A stretch of 54,203 bases of DNA from Phenylobacterium sp. GTDB lineage: Bacteria > Pseudomonadota > Alphaproteobacteria > Caulobacterales > Caulobacteraceae. Of the stretch, positions 1 through 8,717 are shown one piece after another; position 1 is the stretch's first letter; every line of letters starts with the position of its first letter. The position numbers and the translations under genes are program-made. Location of the stretch: contig NZ_JAUXZW010000115.1 of the NCBI RefSeq assembly GCF_030693805.1, forward strand, positions 1-54,203, written 5' to 3'. The notes beneath the pieces were generated by a model. That model saw nothing but the letters and a program-made list of their open reading frames with translations. It had not been told where the DNA came from and did not search any database.

Positions 1-285
1 TCGACCGTCGGCTCGTTCGACCTGATCAACGACTGGGAAGCCACCGATCGCCTCGACTTCGGCGGCGCTGGCGTGTCCTACACGGAAAGCACCCAGGCGG
101 ACTTCACTACGGCGGAAACCTTCGCCAACGCCCAAATCGCGGCGGGTGTGGACGTGGTCGCAGTGCAAGTGGGGACCGACGTGGTGATCTTCACCGATAA
201 CGCGGCCGACAACGGCACCTATGAAGATGCGGTGGTCCTGGTGGGCCGCAGCGTCAACGACATCTCGGACACGAACATCGTCTAA
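1..285 (+). CDS. C-terminal end of a bluetail/RTX-like secreted surface protein (5' end outside window)
   Basis: The frame is open from base 1 and ends at TAA 283-285, giving the last 94 residues of a longer protein. The fragment is acidic, rich in D, A, V and T and free of cysteine. It ends in alternating hydrophobic strands (VVAVQVGTDVVIF, then VVLVGRS and ISDTNIV). This pattern matches the C-terminal module of bluetail-domain putative surface proteins, a family of large, RTX-related, Caulobacterales-type extracellular proteins thought to leave the cell by type I secretion with an uncleaved C-terminal signal. The family assignment is by recognition of the ending only. The repeats that would prove an RTX or S-layer-like body lie upstream of the window. 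A strong terminator follows directly, so the gene ends its transcription unit. The glycosylation genes that follow make it a candidate glycosylation substrate, which is inference. Confidence 0.6.
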   Translation, partial: STVGSFDLINDWEATDRLDFGGAGVSYTESTQADFTTAETFANAQIAAGVDVVAVQVGTDVVIFTDNAADNGTYEDAVVLVGRSVNDISDTNIV

Positions 286-311
286 GGTTCGCTTCCGGTA
301 AGACTGAGTTT

Positions 312-344
312 AAGGGCCGTCCTTCGGGGCGGCCCTTTTCTTTT
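312..344 (+). terminator. Rho-independent terminator after the surface protein gene
   Basis: An 11-bp stem (312-322 with 327-337, one G-U pair) is closed by a C(TTCG)G tetraloop and followed by a T-rich run ending at 344. It lies 27 bases after the stop codon of the surface protein gene and before the glycosyltransferase gene, so the two are probably separate transcription units. Confidence 0.9.
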
Positions 345-383
345 GGGGTCTCCCTGCGATCCCGCCGAGCGTGCAGCCTCAAG

Positions 384-2027
384 ATGTCCAACGCCGCCAT
401 CTACCTGGATCCGGAAGCCTACCTGACCAGCGGCGACGTGCTCATGGGACGCCATTCGGCGGGCGAGAGTTTCTTGCGCGGCTTCCTGCGGCACGGCGAT
501 GTCGACGGCTTCCGGTTCTGGAACGTGGCAGCCCGACCGTTGCCGGAACTCGAGGCGATGGTCGACGCGCTGCACGGCGACGCGCGCCCGCGTAGCTGGA
601 TCGGCATGCGCGACCGGGGACGACTGGGCGAGGCAGGCGCGGTCTATCTGCCGGGTCCTTTCGTCGGCCGCGAGGCTTGGCAACGCTCGCCGTTCGGCGC
701 CAACGCCTACTCGATCTGCGGGATCACCCACACCACCGCCAGCGCCGAGATCCAGGCCGACATCGGCCAGCTGCTGGTCGCGCCGACCCAGGCGCATGAC
801 GCCCTGATCTGCACCTCAGAGGCGGTGCGCGCCGCGGTCGAGGCGCAGCTCGACGCCATCCGCGATTATCTGGCCTTCCAGTTCGGGCCGAGGCGCACGC
901 CGGAACCACAGCGCGTCACCATCCCGCTCGGGATCAACACCGCCGATTTCGCCCGCACCGACGCCCAGCGAGCGACCTGGCGCGAACGGCTGGGTATCCC
1001 CGCAGACGCCGTCGTCGCGCTTTACGTCGGCCGGTTCAGCGCACTCGGCAAGATGAACCCGGGCGTCATGGCCCTGGCCCTCGAGGCCGCCGCCCGCGAG
1101 ACCGGCCGCGAGGTCTGGTGGGTGTTGTCAGGCTGGGCGGAGGACGCGCAGGCCGAGGCGCGCTACCACGACGGCGCCCGCACGCTCTGTCCCTCGGTAC
1201 GCTACGTCGTGGTCGACGGACGCCCAGCGGAGACCCGCTTCTCTATCTGGTCCGTCGCCGACGTGTTCATCAGCCTGTCTGACAATGTGCAGGAGACCTT
1301 TGGCCTGACCCCGCTGGAGGCTATGGCCGCCGGCCTGCCCAGCGTGGTCAGCGACTGGGACGGCTATCGCGACACGGTGCGCGACAACGTCGATGGATTC
1401 CGCATCCCGACCTGGGCGCCGTCGCCCGGCCAGGGGCGCGACCTGGCGTTCGGCTACGCCAACGGCTGGATCGATTACAGCAGCTATGTCGGCCTCGCCG
1501 CCCAGACGACCGCCGTCGACATCGCCAGGGCCGCCGATGCGATCGCCGTCCTCATCCGCCACCCGCGCATCGCGCGCGAGATGGGCGAAGCAGCCCAGGC
1601 GCATGCGCGCACCGAGTTCGACTGGTCGGTGATCATTCCCAGGTACCAGGCGCTGTGGGCGGACCTCGCGGCGCGGCGCGCGGCGGCGGCTCCATCGCCG
1701 GCCAACCCCGACAACCCCTGGCGGATGGACCCCTTCCGGGCGTTCGCCGGCTACGCGACGCGCCACATCACCGCGGCGACGCAGGTGGTCCTGTCCCCCG
1801 GCGTCACGCCCGCCTCGGCGATCGCGGTGCTGAAGAGCCCGATGGCTTCACTGGTGGCCTACAATTTCCCGACGCCCGACGAAGTGGAGGCGATCGTCGG
1901 CCGGCTTTCGCCCGAAGTCCCGCTCACGGTCTCCGGCCTGCTCGCTGACTTTCCCGCCGGCCGTCGCTACTTCCTTGAGCGCGGCCTGGGCTGGCTAGCG
2001 AAGTTCGGCGTCGTGCGCCTCGCCTGA
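384..2027 (+). CDS. GT4-type glycosyltransferase, 547 aa
   Basis: A soluble retaining glycosyltransferase of the GT-B fold that would transfer a sugar from a nucleotide donor during surface glycan assembly; donor and acceptor are unknown. The start of the C-terminal Rossmann domain is seen at LYVGRFSALGKMNP (about residues 208-221). The GT4 donor-site motif EX7E is seen in QETFGLTPLEAMAAGLP (glutamates near 304 and 312), followed by SDWDGYRDTV. About 110 residues follow the usual GT4 core and resemble nothing I recognise. No membrane segment is visible. The ATG at 384 has no clear Shine-Dalgarno sequence, but no better start is in frame nearby. It stands alone between a terminator upstream and the convergent M23 gene 4 bases downstream. 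Its location beside a secreted surface protein and GT41 enzymes suggests a role in glycoprotein or capsule synthesis. Confidence 0.85.
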   Translation: MSNAAIYLDPEAYLTSGDVLMGRHSAGESFLRGFLRHGDVDGFRFWNVAARPLPELEAMVDALHGDARPRSWIGMRDRGRLGEAGAVYLPGPFVGREAWQRSPFGANAYSICGITHTTASAEIQADIGQLLVAPTQAHDALICTSEAVRAAVEAQLDAIRDYLAFQFGPRRTPEPQRVTIPLGINTADFARTDAQRATWRERLGIPADAVVALYVGRFSALGKMNPGVMALALEAAARETGREVWWVLSGWAEDAQAEARYHDGARTLCPSVRYVVVDGRPAETRFSIWSVADVFISLSDNVQETFGLTPLEAMAAGLPSVVSDWDGYRDTVRDNVDGFRIPTWAPSPGQGRDLAFGYANGWIDYSSYVGLAAQTTAVDIARAADAIAVLIRHPRIAREMGEAAQAHARTEFDWSVIIPRYQALWADLAARRAAAAPSPANPDNPWRMDPFRAFAGYATRHITAATQVVLSPGVTPASAIAVLKSPMASLVAYNFPTPDEVEAIVGRLSPEVPLTVSGLLADFPAGRRYFLERGLGWLAKFGVVRLA

Positions 2028-2031
2028 CGGT

Positions 2032-3039
2032 TCAGATGCGGATGTCGAAGCTGCGGGTCAGGGCGACCTTTCCGGCCCGAAACACCCGATACTCGCCGCG
2101 GTAGGCCCCCGTCGGCCAACCCGCCGCAGGCCTGCGCTTGCCGACGAAGACCAACTGCTGCGCCTTGTCGCGGTCGAGGGGCTTTGAGCGGTCCTGCGCC
2201 AGCACGCCGCCGTCCGGGGACTTGAGCGCAATCTCGATCTCGTCGCCGGCCTTCAGGCCGATGGCCCGGACATAGGCGATCAGCGCCGGCGAATCGGCGG
2301 TGGGCGGGGCGACGCTCCCGTCCTCCACCTGCTGCAAGGTCACGGGTTGGGCGGCGAAGCCGGCGTTCAGCACCGCGCCGGGCTTGTAGGCCATCGCCGC
2401 CCGCGCCTTGTCGCTCCATAGCGGCCCGCCCGAGGCAGGCGCGAAGGGATCCACCGAAACCCCGGCGTGGCGTACGTCCAGTTCGAGATGCGCGAATTCG
2501 GTGGCGCCCGACAGGCCGACGCGCGCGATCGGCTGGCCGGCGACGACGCTTTCGCCCGGCCTGACCGTCAGGCTGCCCTGCGCCAGGTGGCAGTACTGGG
2601 TTTCCCAGCCACCCCCATGGTCGATCACCACGCCGTTGCCGCACTCGCGCCCCGTCGTCGTGGTCGCGTCGGCCGCGCGGATCGAGACGTCAGGCACGCC
2701 GTCGCGCAGCCGCATCACCCGGCCCGGCGCCGCCGCCAGCACGGCGACGCCGGCGCGCTGGGCGGCCATGTCGGCGATACGGATGTCCGTTCCGCCGTGC
2801 CCGTCATAGCTTTGCCGCCCGCCGGCGTAGTCGCGGTAGTCGGGACCGGGATCGTGGTCGGGATACTGCTGCACCTCGCACCCGGCGCCGATGGTGCAGT
2901 CCAGGGGAAACGACAACTCCGGGCCCTCGCGAGCGGGCGGGGCGACGTGTGGCGGCGCAGCCTTGGGCGCGGCCGTCGAATCACCCGCGTCACCGCAGGC
3001 GCCCAGGGCGAGCAGAACGGCCAATACGGCTATGCGCAT
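2032..3039 (-). CDS. M23 (LytM) peptidase-like lipoprotein with altered HxH motif, 335 aa
   Basis: The N-terminus is a lipoprotein signal with lipobox LGAC (Cys15), so the mature protein should be membrane-anchored in the envelope. An M23 metallopeptidase domain spans roughly residues 75-200. It has the HxGxD zinc motif as HGGTD (His81, Asp85) and the catalytic His as YCHL (His151). The final motif, normally HLHFE, reads HLELD (His184, Glu186), so the third zinc ligand His is replaced by Glu. It may still bind metal, or it may be a degenerate LytM factor that regulates an amidase. About 130 further C-terminal residues form an unrecognised, probably beta-rich domain. It lies 65 bases downstream of the sulfotransferase gene on the same strand and converges on the GT4 gene. 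Confidence 0.85.
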   Translation of the reverse strand: MRIAVLAVLLALGACGDAGDSTAAPKAAPPHVAPPAREGPELSFPLDCTIGAGCEVQQYPDHDPGPDYRDYAGGRQSYDGHGGTDIRIADMAAQRAGVAVLAAAPGRVMRLRDGVPDVSIRAADATTTTGRECGNGVVIDHGGGWETQYCHLAQGSLTVRPGESVVAGQPIARVGLSGATEFAHLELDVRHAGVSVDPFAPASGGPLWSDKARAAMAYKPGAVLNAGFAAQPVTLQQVEDGSVAPPTADSPALIAYVRAIGLKAGDEIEIALKSPDGGVLAQDRSKPLDRDKAQQLVFVGKRRPAAGWPTGAYRGEYRVFRAGKVALTRSFDIRI

Positions 3040-3104
3040 CAGGACTTCCCGGCTTTTCGATCGCTCCCAATACGGGCGCGCGCCGCCGGAAATATGGCGT
3101 CGGC

Positions 3105-3845
3105 TCAGCCGAAGCGGATGCCGGTGAGATCGCCCAGGCGCTCGGCGTCGCGGGCATAGACCCGGCGCAGGTGTTCAATGTCGCTGGTCGCGAGGTCGGA
3201 GCCATAGGCCATCTCGCGCCCCACATGCACGTCGCGTGCAGGGATCGCCGCGCGTTGCGGGGCGCCCAGGAATTCGCGGACCGCGGCCAGCGACGGGTTC
3301 GGATCGGCGCGCAGGTCCTCGGCGCGCAGCACCAGCAGTTGTTCGCGCGCGAACAGGGTCAGCAACCGTGCGACCTGCTCGCCGTAGAAGCCGCGCTCGA
3401 CATAGCTGAACTCGCGGTGCACGCCCCACGGCTCGGCCTCGAACAGCCGCTGGCGGCCTTCTCTGATGCACCAGTTGAACGGATGGGTCTCGACGCCGCG
3501 CGAATATTCCATCCGCCACTGCGACCAGGCGCGCTGCACCGGATCGCGCAGCATCAGGATCAGCCTGGCGTCGGGATTGTAGGCGCGGATGCGTTCCAGC
3601 GCGTTCGGCCAGTAGGCGTAGATGGGCGTGGCCTCGCCGCGCAGGCCGTCCCGCGCGCCGAAGTGCGCGTGGTAGGCGTCGAAATCCGGCGCCGACCAAT
3701 TCTGTGTCTCGTCATCGAAGAAATGCACTTCTTTGACGTCGGAGAGCGCCAGGGCGGGGTCATCGGACAGGAAGTCGAACATCGCCGTGGTCCCGGCCTT
3801 CTGGGCGCCGACGACGATGAAATCCACGCGCCGATCCCGATCCAT
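3105..3845 (-). CDS. PAPS-dependent sulfotransferase, 246 aa
   Basis: A cytoplasmic sulfotransferase of the P-loop-like family that moves sulfate from PAPS to a hydroxyl or amine, often on a carbohydrate. The 5'-phosphosulfate binding loop is GAQKAGTTA (residues 13-21). The 3'-phosphate binding segment is LILMLRDPVQRAWSQW (about residues 95-110), with the conserved Arg and Ser. The length fits bacterial single-domain members related to heparan sulfate sulfotransferases. A GAGG ribosome binding site lies 4 bases before the ATG. It is divergent from rfbF across 145 bases and next to sugar genes, so sulfation of a surface glycan is likely but not proven. The by-product PAP would be removed by CysQ, encoded at 38170-38970. 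Confidence 0.85.
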   Translation of the reverse strand: MDRDRRVDFIVVGAQKAGTTAMFDFLSDDPALALSDVKEVHFFDDETQNWSAPDFDAYHAHFGARDGLRGEATPIYAYWPNALERIRAYNPDARLILMLRDPVQRAWSQWRMEYSRGVETHPFNWCIREGRQRLFEAEPWGVHREFSYVERGFYGEQVARLLTLFAREQLLVLRAEDLRADPNPSLAAVREFLGAPQRAAIPARDVHVGREMAYGSDLATSDIEHLRRVYARDAERLGDLTGIRFG

Positions 3846-3990
3846 GCCGCCTCGTTCAGCCGGAGCGCCGCAGCAGAGAGCCGCAGGCGCGCGATACGTC
3901 TTTCATCGCGCCCAGGACACGCGATATGCAGGGTCCAGTTACAGACGGGGACTGGCCGCGGCAAGTGCGCGGCCCGCGGCGGACGAAACC

Positions 3991-4764
3991 ATGAAGACGG
4001 TCATTCTGGCGGGCGGCCTGGGCACCCGGATATCCGAGGAAAGCCACCTGCGCCCAAAGCCGATGATCGAAATCGGCGGGCGGCCGATCCTTTGGCACAT
4101 CATGAAGATGTTCTCGGCGCACGGCTTCAACGACTTCGTCGTCTGCCTTGGCTACAAGGGCTACATCATCAAGGAGTACTTCTCGAATTACGTACTCCAC
4201 AACGCCGATCTGACCGTCGATCTGGCCAAGGGTTCGGTCGAGTACCACGCCACCAATCACGAACCCTGGCGCGTGACCCTGGTCGATACCGGCCCCGAGA
4301 CGATGACCGGCGGCCGGCTGAAGCGGGTGGCCCGGTATCTGGAACCCGGCGAGCCATTCTTCTTCACCTATGGCGACGGCGTGGCCGACGTGGACCTGAC
4401 AGCGCTGGCCGCCTTCCATCGGGCGCACGGCAGGCAGGCGACGGTGACGGCCGTGGCGCCGCCCGGCCGCTACGGCGCGCTGGAGATCGCCGAGAACCGG
4501 GTCGAGCGGTTCATGGAAAAGCCGCCCGGCGACAACGGCCTGATCAACGGCGGCTTCTTCGTGCTTCAACCGCAGGTCGTCTCTCGCGTCGCCGACGACG
4601 CCACGCCGTTCGAGGCCGCGCCCCTTGAGGGCCTGGCCCGCGACGGCGAGCTGATGGCCTTCCGCCACGAGGGCTTCTGGGCGGCCATGGACACCCTGCG
4701 CGACAAGAACCACCTGGAGGCCCTGTGGGCGTCTGGCGAAGCGCCTTGGCGCCAGTGGACATGA
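3991..4764 (+). CDS. rfbF: Glucose-1-phosphate cytidylyltransferase
   Basis: Catalyses CTP + glucose-1-phosphate to CDP-glucose, the entry step to CDP-deoxysugars. The nucleotidyltransferase signature LAGGLGTRISEESHLRPKPM (residues 6-25) is complete, and TYGDGVADVDL (about residues 129-139) supplies the catalytic aspartates. Length is 257 residues, the usual size. The frame is open upstream to 3733, but the ATG at 3991 starts exactly at the family N-terminus (MKTVILAGG), so I chose it. It is the first gene of an operon running to 10186, and its stop overlaps the rfbG start (ATGA, 4761-4764). The 145 bases upstream, shared with the divergent sulfotransferase gene, must hold the promoter, but I see no convincing consensus there. 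Confidence 0.95.
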   Translation: MKTVILAGGLGTRISEESHLRPKPMIEIGGRPILWHIMKMFSAHGFNDFVVCLGYKGYIIKEYFSNYVLHNADLTVDLAKGSVEYHATNHEPWRVTLVDTGPETMTGGRLKRVARYLEPGEPFFFTYGDGVADVDLTALAAFHRAHGRQATVTAVAPPGRYGALEIAENRVERFMEKPPGDNGLINGGFFVLQPQVVSRVADDATPFEAAPLEGLARDGELMAFRHEGFWAAMDTLRDKNHLEALWASGEAPWRQWT

Positions 4765-5819
4765 GGACGCCGGACCCGAGCTTCTGGGCCGGCAAGCGTG
4801 TCCTGTTGACCGGCCACACAGGGTTCAAGGGATCATGGGCGGCGATCTGGCTGCACCGCCTTGGCGCGCAGGTCACCGGTCTCGCCCTGGCGCCCGACCA
4901 GGCGCCCAGCCTGTTCGACCTGGCCAGCGTCGATCACCTGGTCGCCTCGCGCATCGTCGACTTGCGTGACCAGGCCGCGGTGGACGCAAGCCTCGCAGAG
5001 CCCTTCGACATCGTCCTGCACCTGGCGGCCCAACCGATCGTGCGCACCGCGATCGAGGATCCGGTGTCGACCTTCGCGACCAACCTGATGGGACTGGCCC
5101 ACCTGCTGCAGGGGTTGCGTCGGCAAGACAGCCTGCAGGCGATCCTGGTCGTCACTTCGGACAAGGTCTACGCCAACGCCGACCAGGGTCGCGCCTTCTG
5201 CGAAGCCGACGCGCTCGGCGGCAAGGACCCCTATTCGGCGTCGAAGGCGGCGGCGGAGATCGTCGCCGCGAGCTTTGCCCGCAGCTACTTCAACAATGCC
5301 GGCGTGCCGCTGGCCACCGCGCGGGGCGGCAACGTGATCGGCGGCGGCGACTTCTCCCGCGACCGCCTGGTCGCCGACATCGTCCGCGCGGCGGCGGGCG
5401 GCGAGGCGGTGGCGCTGCGCCACCCGGAAGCCACTCGACCCTGGCAGCATGTGCTGGACTGCCTGGCCGGCTACCTCGTCTACGCCGAGGCCCTGGCGTT
5501 GCGGGCGGATACCCCCCGCGCGCTCAACTTCGGCCCGGCGCCTGGCGGACCCGAGGTCAGCGTCGGCGAACTGGCCAGCCTGGCGGTCGAGGCGCTGGGC
5601 GCGAAGCCGTGGCGCCACGAGCCCGACCCGCATTCGATTGAAGCCAAGACCCTGGCGGTGGACGCGAGCGCCGCGCGGCGCGTGTTGGGCTTTGAGAGTC
5701 GGCTGGATGCGCCGGGCGCCGTCGCCCTGACCATGGAGTGGTATCGCCGACAGGGCGCGGGCGAGGACGCCTTGCGGCTTTGCGAAGCGCAGATCGCGGC
5801 TTACGAAGGCGGCCGATGA
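4761..5819 (+). CDS. rfbG: CDP-glucose 4,6-dehydratase
   Basis: An NAD-dependent extended SDR enzyme that converts CDP-glucose to CDP-4-keto-6-deoxyglucose. The dinucleotide-binding loop is TGHTGFKG (residues 17-24). The active-site segment VTSDKVY is typical of RfbG, and the catalytic YxxxK is Tyr158-Lys162 in YSASK. Length is 352 residues. The chosen ATG at 4761 lies in the ATGA overlap with rfbF, giving translational coupling; the frame is open 12 codons further upstream, but these overlap rfbF coding sequence. It feeds the C-methyltransferase and epimerase genes directly downstream, which also follow with start-stop overlaps. Confidence 0.95.
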   Translation: MRTPDPSFWAGKRVLLTGHTGFKGSWAAIWLHRLGAQVTGLALAPDQAPSLFDLASVDHLVASRIVDLRDQAAVDASLAEPFDIVLHLAAQPIVRTAIEDPVSTFATNLMGLAHLLQGLRRQDSLQAILVVTSDKVYANADQGRAFCEADALGGKDPYSASKAAAEIVAASFARSYFNNAGVPLATARGGNVIGGGDFSRDRLVADIVRAAAGGEAVALRHPEATRPWQHVLDCLAGYLVYAEALALRADTPRALNFGPAPGGPEVSVGELASLAVEALGAKPWRHEPDPHSIEAKTLAVDASAARRVLGFESRLDAPGAVALTMEWYRRQGAGEDALRLCEAQIAAYEGGR

Positions 5820-7057
5820 CGCGCGCGCCCACCTGCCGATTCTGCTCAGCTCCGCTCACCCACACCTTCGTGGACCTGGGCGACCAGCCGTTGGCCAACA
5901 GCTACCTGACGGCGGCCGAGTTGGCGGCGGGAACCGAGCGCCGCTACCCGCTGCACGCGCGGGTATGCGACCGCTGCTTCCTGGTGCAGGTCGATGATCC
6001 TGTGTCGGCGGAAGAGATCTTCGACGGCGGCTACGCCTATTTCTCGTCGTACTCGCCGAGCTGGGTCGCGCACGCCAAGGCCTACGCCGAGGCGATGACC
6101 AGGCGGCTCGGTCTCGGCGACTCATCGCTGGTGGTCGAGGTGGCCAGCAACGACGGCTACCTGCTGCAGCACTTCGCGCAAGCGGGCGTGCCGGTGCTGG
6201 GGATCGAACCCACCGCCAACACCGCCCAGGCCGCGGTCGAGCGCGGCGTGCCCACCGAGGTCGCCTTCTTCAACGCCGCGACCGGTCAGGCGTTGGCGCA
6301 ACGTGGCGTGCAAGCCGACCTGATGGCCGCCAACAACGTCCTGGCCCATGTGCCGGACATTGGCGACTTCGCCGCCGGCTTCCGCCACGTGCTGAAGCCG
6401 CAGGGCGTGCTGACCTTCGAGTTTCCGCACCTGCTGAACCTGATCGAGCAGGTGCAGTTCGACACCATCTACCACGAGCACTTCTCCTACCTGTCGCTGA
6501 CCTCGGTGGAGCAGGTGTTGGCGGCTAACGGTCTGCGGCCCTTCGACGTGGAGTTGCTGTCCACCCACGGCGGGTCGCTGCGGCTGTTCTGCGCGCACCA
6601 GGCGTCCAACCATGTAGAGACCCAGGCGCTCCGCGACCTGCGCGCGCGCGAGGCGGCGGCGGGGCTGGGGCGCATCGAGACCTACGGCGGCTTCGCGCCC
6701 AAGGTAGAGGCGGTGCGCGACGGGTTCCTGGCGTTCCTGGCGCGGGCCAAGGGTGAGGGCGCGCGCGTCGCGGCCTATGGCGCGGCGGCCAAGGGCAACA
6801 CCTTCCTCAACTACTGCGGCGTCGGCGCCCACGACATCGTCAGCGCCTTCGACGCCAATCCGCACAAGCAGGACCACTTCCTGCCGGGCAGCCATATCCC
6901 GATCCAGGCGCCGGCGCAGGTCGAGGTGGTGAGGCCCGACTATGTGCTGATCCTGCCCTGGAACCTGAAGGACGAGATCATCGACCAGCTCGCCTACGTG
7001 CGAGATTGGGGAGGGCGGTTCGTGACCGCCGCGCCGAACGTCAAGGTCTGGCCCTGA
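5816..7057 (+). CDS. NDP-sugar C-methyltransferase (TylCIII/KijD1 type), 413 aa
   Basis: A SAM-dependent methyltransferase that puts a methyl on a ring carbon (C3 in studied relatives) of a 4-keto-deoxysugar nucleotide. The N-terminal zinc-binding domain has two CxxC pairs (CRFC at residues 7-10 and CDRC about 40 residues later). The SAM site is VEVASNDGYLL (about residues 106-116). The catalytic segment YHEHFSY lies near residues 219-225; in characterised sugar C-methyltransferases the Tyr, Glu and His of this segment act in deprotonation next to the ketone. The C-terminal Rossmann-like domain contains AAYGAAAKGNT. The ATG overlaps the rfbG stop (ATGA). Its substrate here should be CDP-4-keto-6-deoxyglucose or a derivative, which is inferred from the gene order. 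Confidence 0.9.
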   Translation: MTRAPTCRFCSAPLTHTFVDLGDQPLANSYLTAAELAAGTERRYPLHARVCDRCFLVQVDDPVSAEEIFDGGYAYFSSYSPSWVAHAKAYAEAMTRRLGLGDSSLVVEVASNDGYLLQHFAQAGVPVLGIEPTANTAQAAVERGVPTEVAFFNAATGQALAQRGVQADLMAANNVLAHVPDIGDFAAGFRHVLKPQGVLTFEFPHLLNLIEQVQFDTIYHEHFSYLSLTSVEQVLAANGLRPFDVELLSTHGGSLRLFCAHQASNHVETQALRDLRAREAAAGLGRIETYGGFAPKVEAVRDGFLAFLARAKGEGARVAAYGAAAKGNTFLNYCGVGAHDIVSAFDANPHKQDHFLPGSHIPIQAPAQVEVVRPDYVLILPWNLKDEIIDQLAYVRDWGGRFVTAAPNVKVWP

Positions 7058-7587
7058 TGCGCTTCAGCCCGACCGCGATCGCCGGCGTGGTGAGCGTCGA
7101 CATCGAACCGGCGAGCGATGAGCGCGGCTTCTTCGCCCGGCTGTACTGCCCGCAGGAATTCGAGGCGGCGGGCCATCCGTTCGCGCCTGTGCAATCCAGC
7201 CTGTCGCACAACGCACAGGCCGGCACCCTGCGCGGTATGCACTATCAGACGCCGCCCCATGCCGAGGTGAAGCTGGTGCGGGTGACCCGCGGACGCGCTT
7301 TCGACGTGGCGCTCGACCTGCGCGAGGACAGTCCCACGCACCGACGCTGGACGGCGGCCGAGCTTTCCGCCGACAACGGCCGCGCGCTATTGATCCCGCA
7401 CGGCGTCGCGCACGGCTTCCTCACCCTGGAGGCTGACACCGACGTGGTCTACCAGATCGACCAGATGTATCAGCCGGGCCACGACGCGGGCGTGCGCTGG
7501 GACGATCCGGCGTTTGCGATCGCGTGGCCGCAGTCGCCGCGGGTGATCTCTCCGCGCGACGCGGCCTATGCTTCATACGATCGCTGA
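7057..7587 (+). CDS. dTDP-4-dehydrorhamnose 3,5-epimerase family protein, 176 aa
   Basis: A cupin-fold epimerase of the RmlC family, acting at C3 and/or C5 of a 4-keto-6-deoxysugar nucleotide. The catalytic base His62 lies in TLRGMHYQ, preceded by QSSLSHN. The catalytic tyrosine is in VYQIDQMYQPG, and the family end motif VRWDDPAFAIAWP is present. Length 176 matches RmlC-like enzymes. The start codon shares its A with the TGA of the methyltransferase (TGATG, 7055-7059). With a C-methyltransferase before it and CDP-glucose enzymes upstream, the substrate is likely a CDP-linked C-methyl-4-keto sugar rather than dTDP-rhamnose precursor. No rmlA, rmlB or rmlD is in this operon. Confidence 0.9.
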   Translation: MRFSPTAIAGVVSVDIEPASDERGFFARLYCPQEFEAAGHPFAPVQSSLSHNAQAGTLRGMHYQTPPHAEVKLVRVTRGRAFDVALDLREDSPTHRRWTAAELSADNGRALLIPHGVAHGFLTLEADTDVVYQIDQMYQPGHDAGVRWDDPAFAIAWPQSPRVISPRDAAYASYDR

Positions 7588-7648
7588 CGTCGCGATCGCA
7601 CTGTCAGATGTCCGCGCGGCGCGCGGCGAGTGGATTGGGACTACCGGA

Positions 7649-8713
7649 ATGTCCGACGAAAAAGCCTTGTCGTCGCTTCGCCAACTGGCCGCCGAGCCGG
7701 CCTGGCGCAGCGCCTTCATCCGCCAGATCCTGGCGCTGGAAGCCGAGATCGCCACGCCCGGCGTCGACATCCGCGAGGAGGTGACTGGACCGCTGGTCGA
7801 CGCCCTGTTCGACGACGACCAGGTGGTGCGCAAGACGCTGTCGAACGGCGTCACCTTCGAGTTCCTCTACCGCTCGAAGATCGCCCGCGACTTCGTGATG
7901 TCGCAGCCGGAGACGCCCGACCACGCCTGGGAACCGCAGACCAGCCGCATCCTCGTGGACCTCGCCCGGCGCGCCAAGCAGGTGGTGATCGGCGGCGCCT
8001 ACTTCGGCGACCACGCAATCCTCATCGCCCGCGAAGTCGCCGCCGGCGGCGGCGTGGTGCACGCCTTCGAGCCGAACAACGAACAGCGCGCCATGCTGCA
8101 GCGGAACGCCGAGCTGAACGGCCTGACGAACATCAGGCCTCGGTCGGAAGGCCTGTGGGACGACAGCTCCACCAACCTGAAGCTGGTCGGCTACGACTCC
8201 TTCGCCAGCGCCGAAGTGACTGCAGAGGGCGCTGACGACGGCTTCCGCACCATCACCATCTCCGACTATCTGGCGGCGGCGGGCGTCAACGCGCTCGACC
8301 TCATCGTGCTGGATATCGAGGGGGCGGAGATGGCGGCGCTCAAGGGCGCCGAGCCGTTCCTGGCCCAGCCGAAGGGTGAGGCGCCGGACATCCTGTTCGA
8401 GGTGCATCGCCACTACGTCGACTGGAGCGTCGGGCTGGAGAACACGCCGCTGGCCAGGTTCCTGACCGGGCATGGCTACGAGCTGTTCGCGCTGCGCGAC
8501 TTCAACTCCAACTACGACCTGGCCGGCCGGCCGATCGAGCTTATCCCGCTGGGCGCGATCCACCTGGAAGGCCCGCCGCACGGCTTCAACATGGTGGCGG
8601 TGAAGGACGCCTCGGTGTTCGACAATGACCGCTACCTGATCTGCCGGGACGTGAGCCCGAAGCTGTTGCGCCACAAGGACCCGGCGCTGCACCACCCGAT
8701 CGGCGGCCTCTAG
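7649..8713 (+). CDS. FkbM-family SAM-dependent methyltransferase, 354 aa
   Basis: A class I methyltransferase of the FkbM type, often an O-methyltransferase of sugars in surface polysaccharides. The SAM region is VVIGGAYFGDHAILIAREV, followed by VHAFEPNNEQ with the acidic residue for ribose binding. The FkbM hallmark LDLIVLDIEGAEMAALKGAE follows, then ILFEVHRHYVD. An N-terminal helical part of about 100 residues precedes the catalytic domain. I placed the start at the ATG 7649 (MSDEKALSS); an in-frame ATG at 7568 would add 27 residues and overlap the epimerase gene by 20 bases. Neither start has a strong ribosome binding site. It may O-methylate the sugar made by the preceding genes. Confidence 0.85.
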   Translation: MSDEKALSSLRQLAAEPAWRSAFIRQILALEAEIATPGVDIREEVTGPLVDALFDDDQVVRKTLSNGVTFEFLYRSKIARDFVMSQPETPDHAWEPQTSRILVDLARRAKQVVIGGAYFGDHAILIAREVAAGGGVVHAFEPNNEQRAMLQRNAELNGLTNIRPRSEGLWDDSSTNLKLVGYDSFASAEVTAEGADDGFRTITISDYLAAAGVNALDLIVLDIEGAEMAALKGAEPFLAQPKGEAPDILFEVHRHYVDWSVGLENTPLARFLTGHGYELFALRDFNSNYDLAGRPIELIPLGAIHLEGPPHGFNMVAVKDASVFDNDRYLICRDVSPKLLRHKDPALHHPIGGL

Positions 8714-8717
8714 GGCG

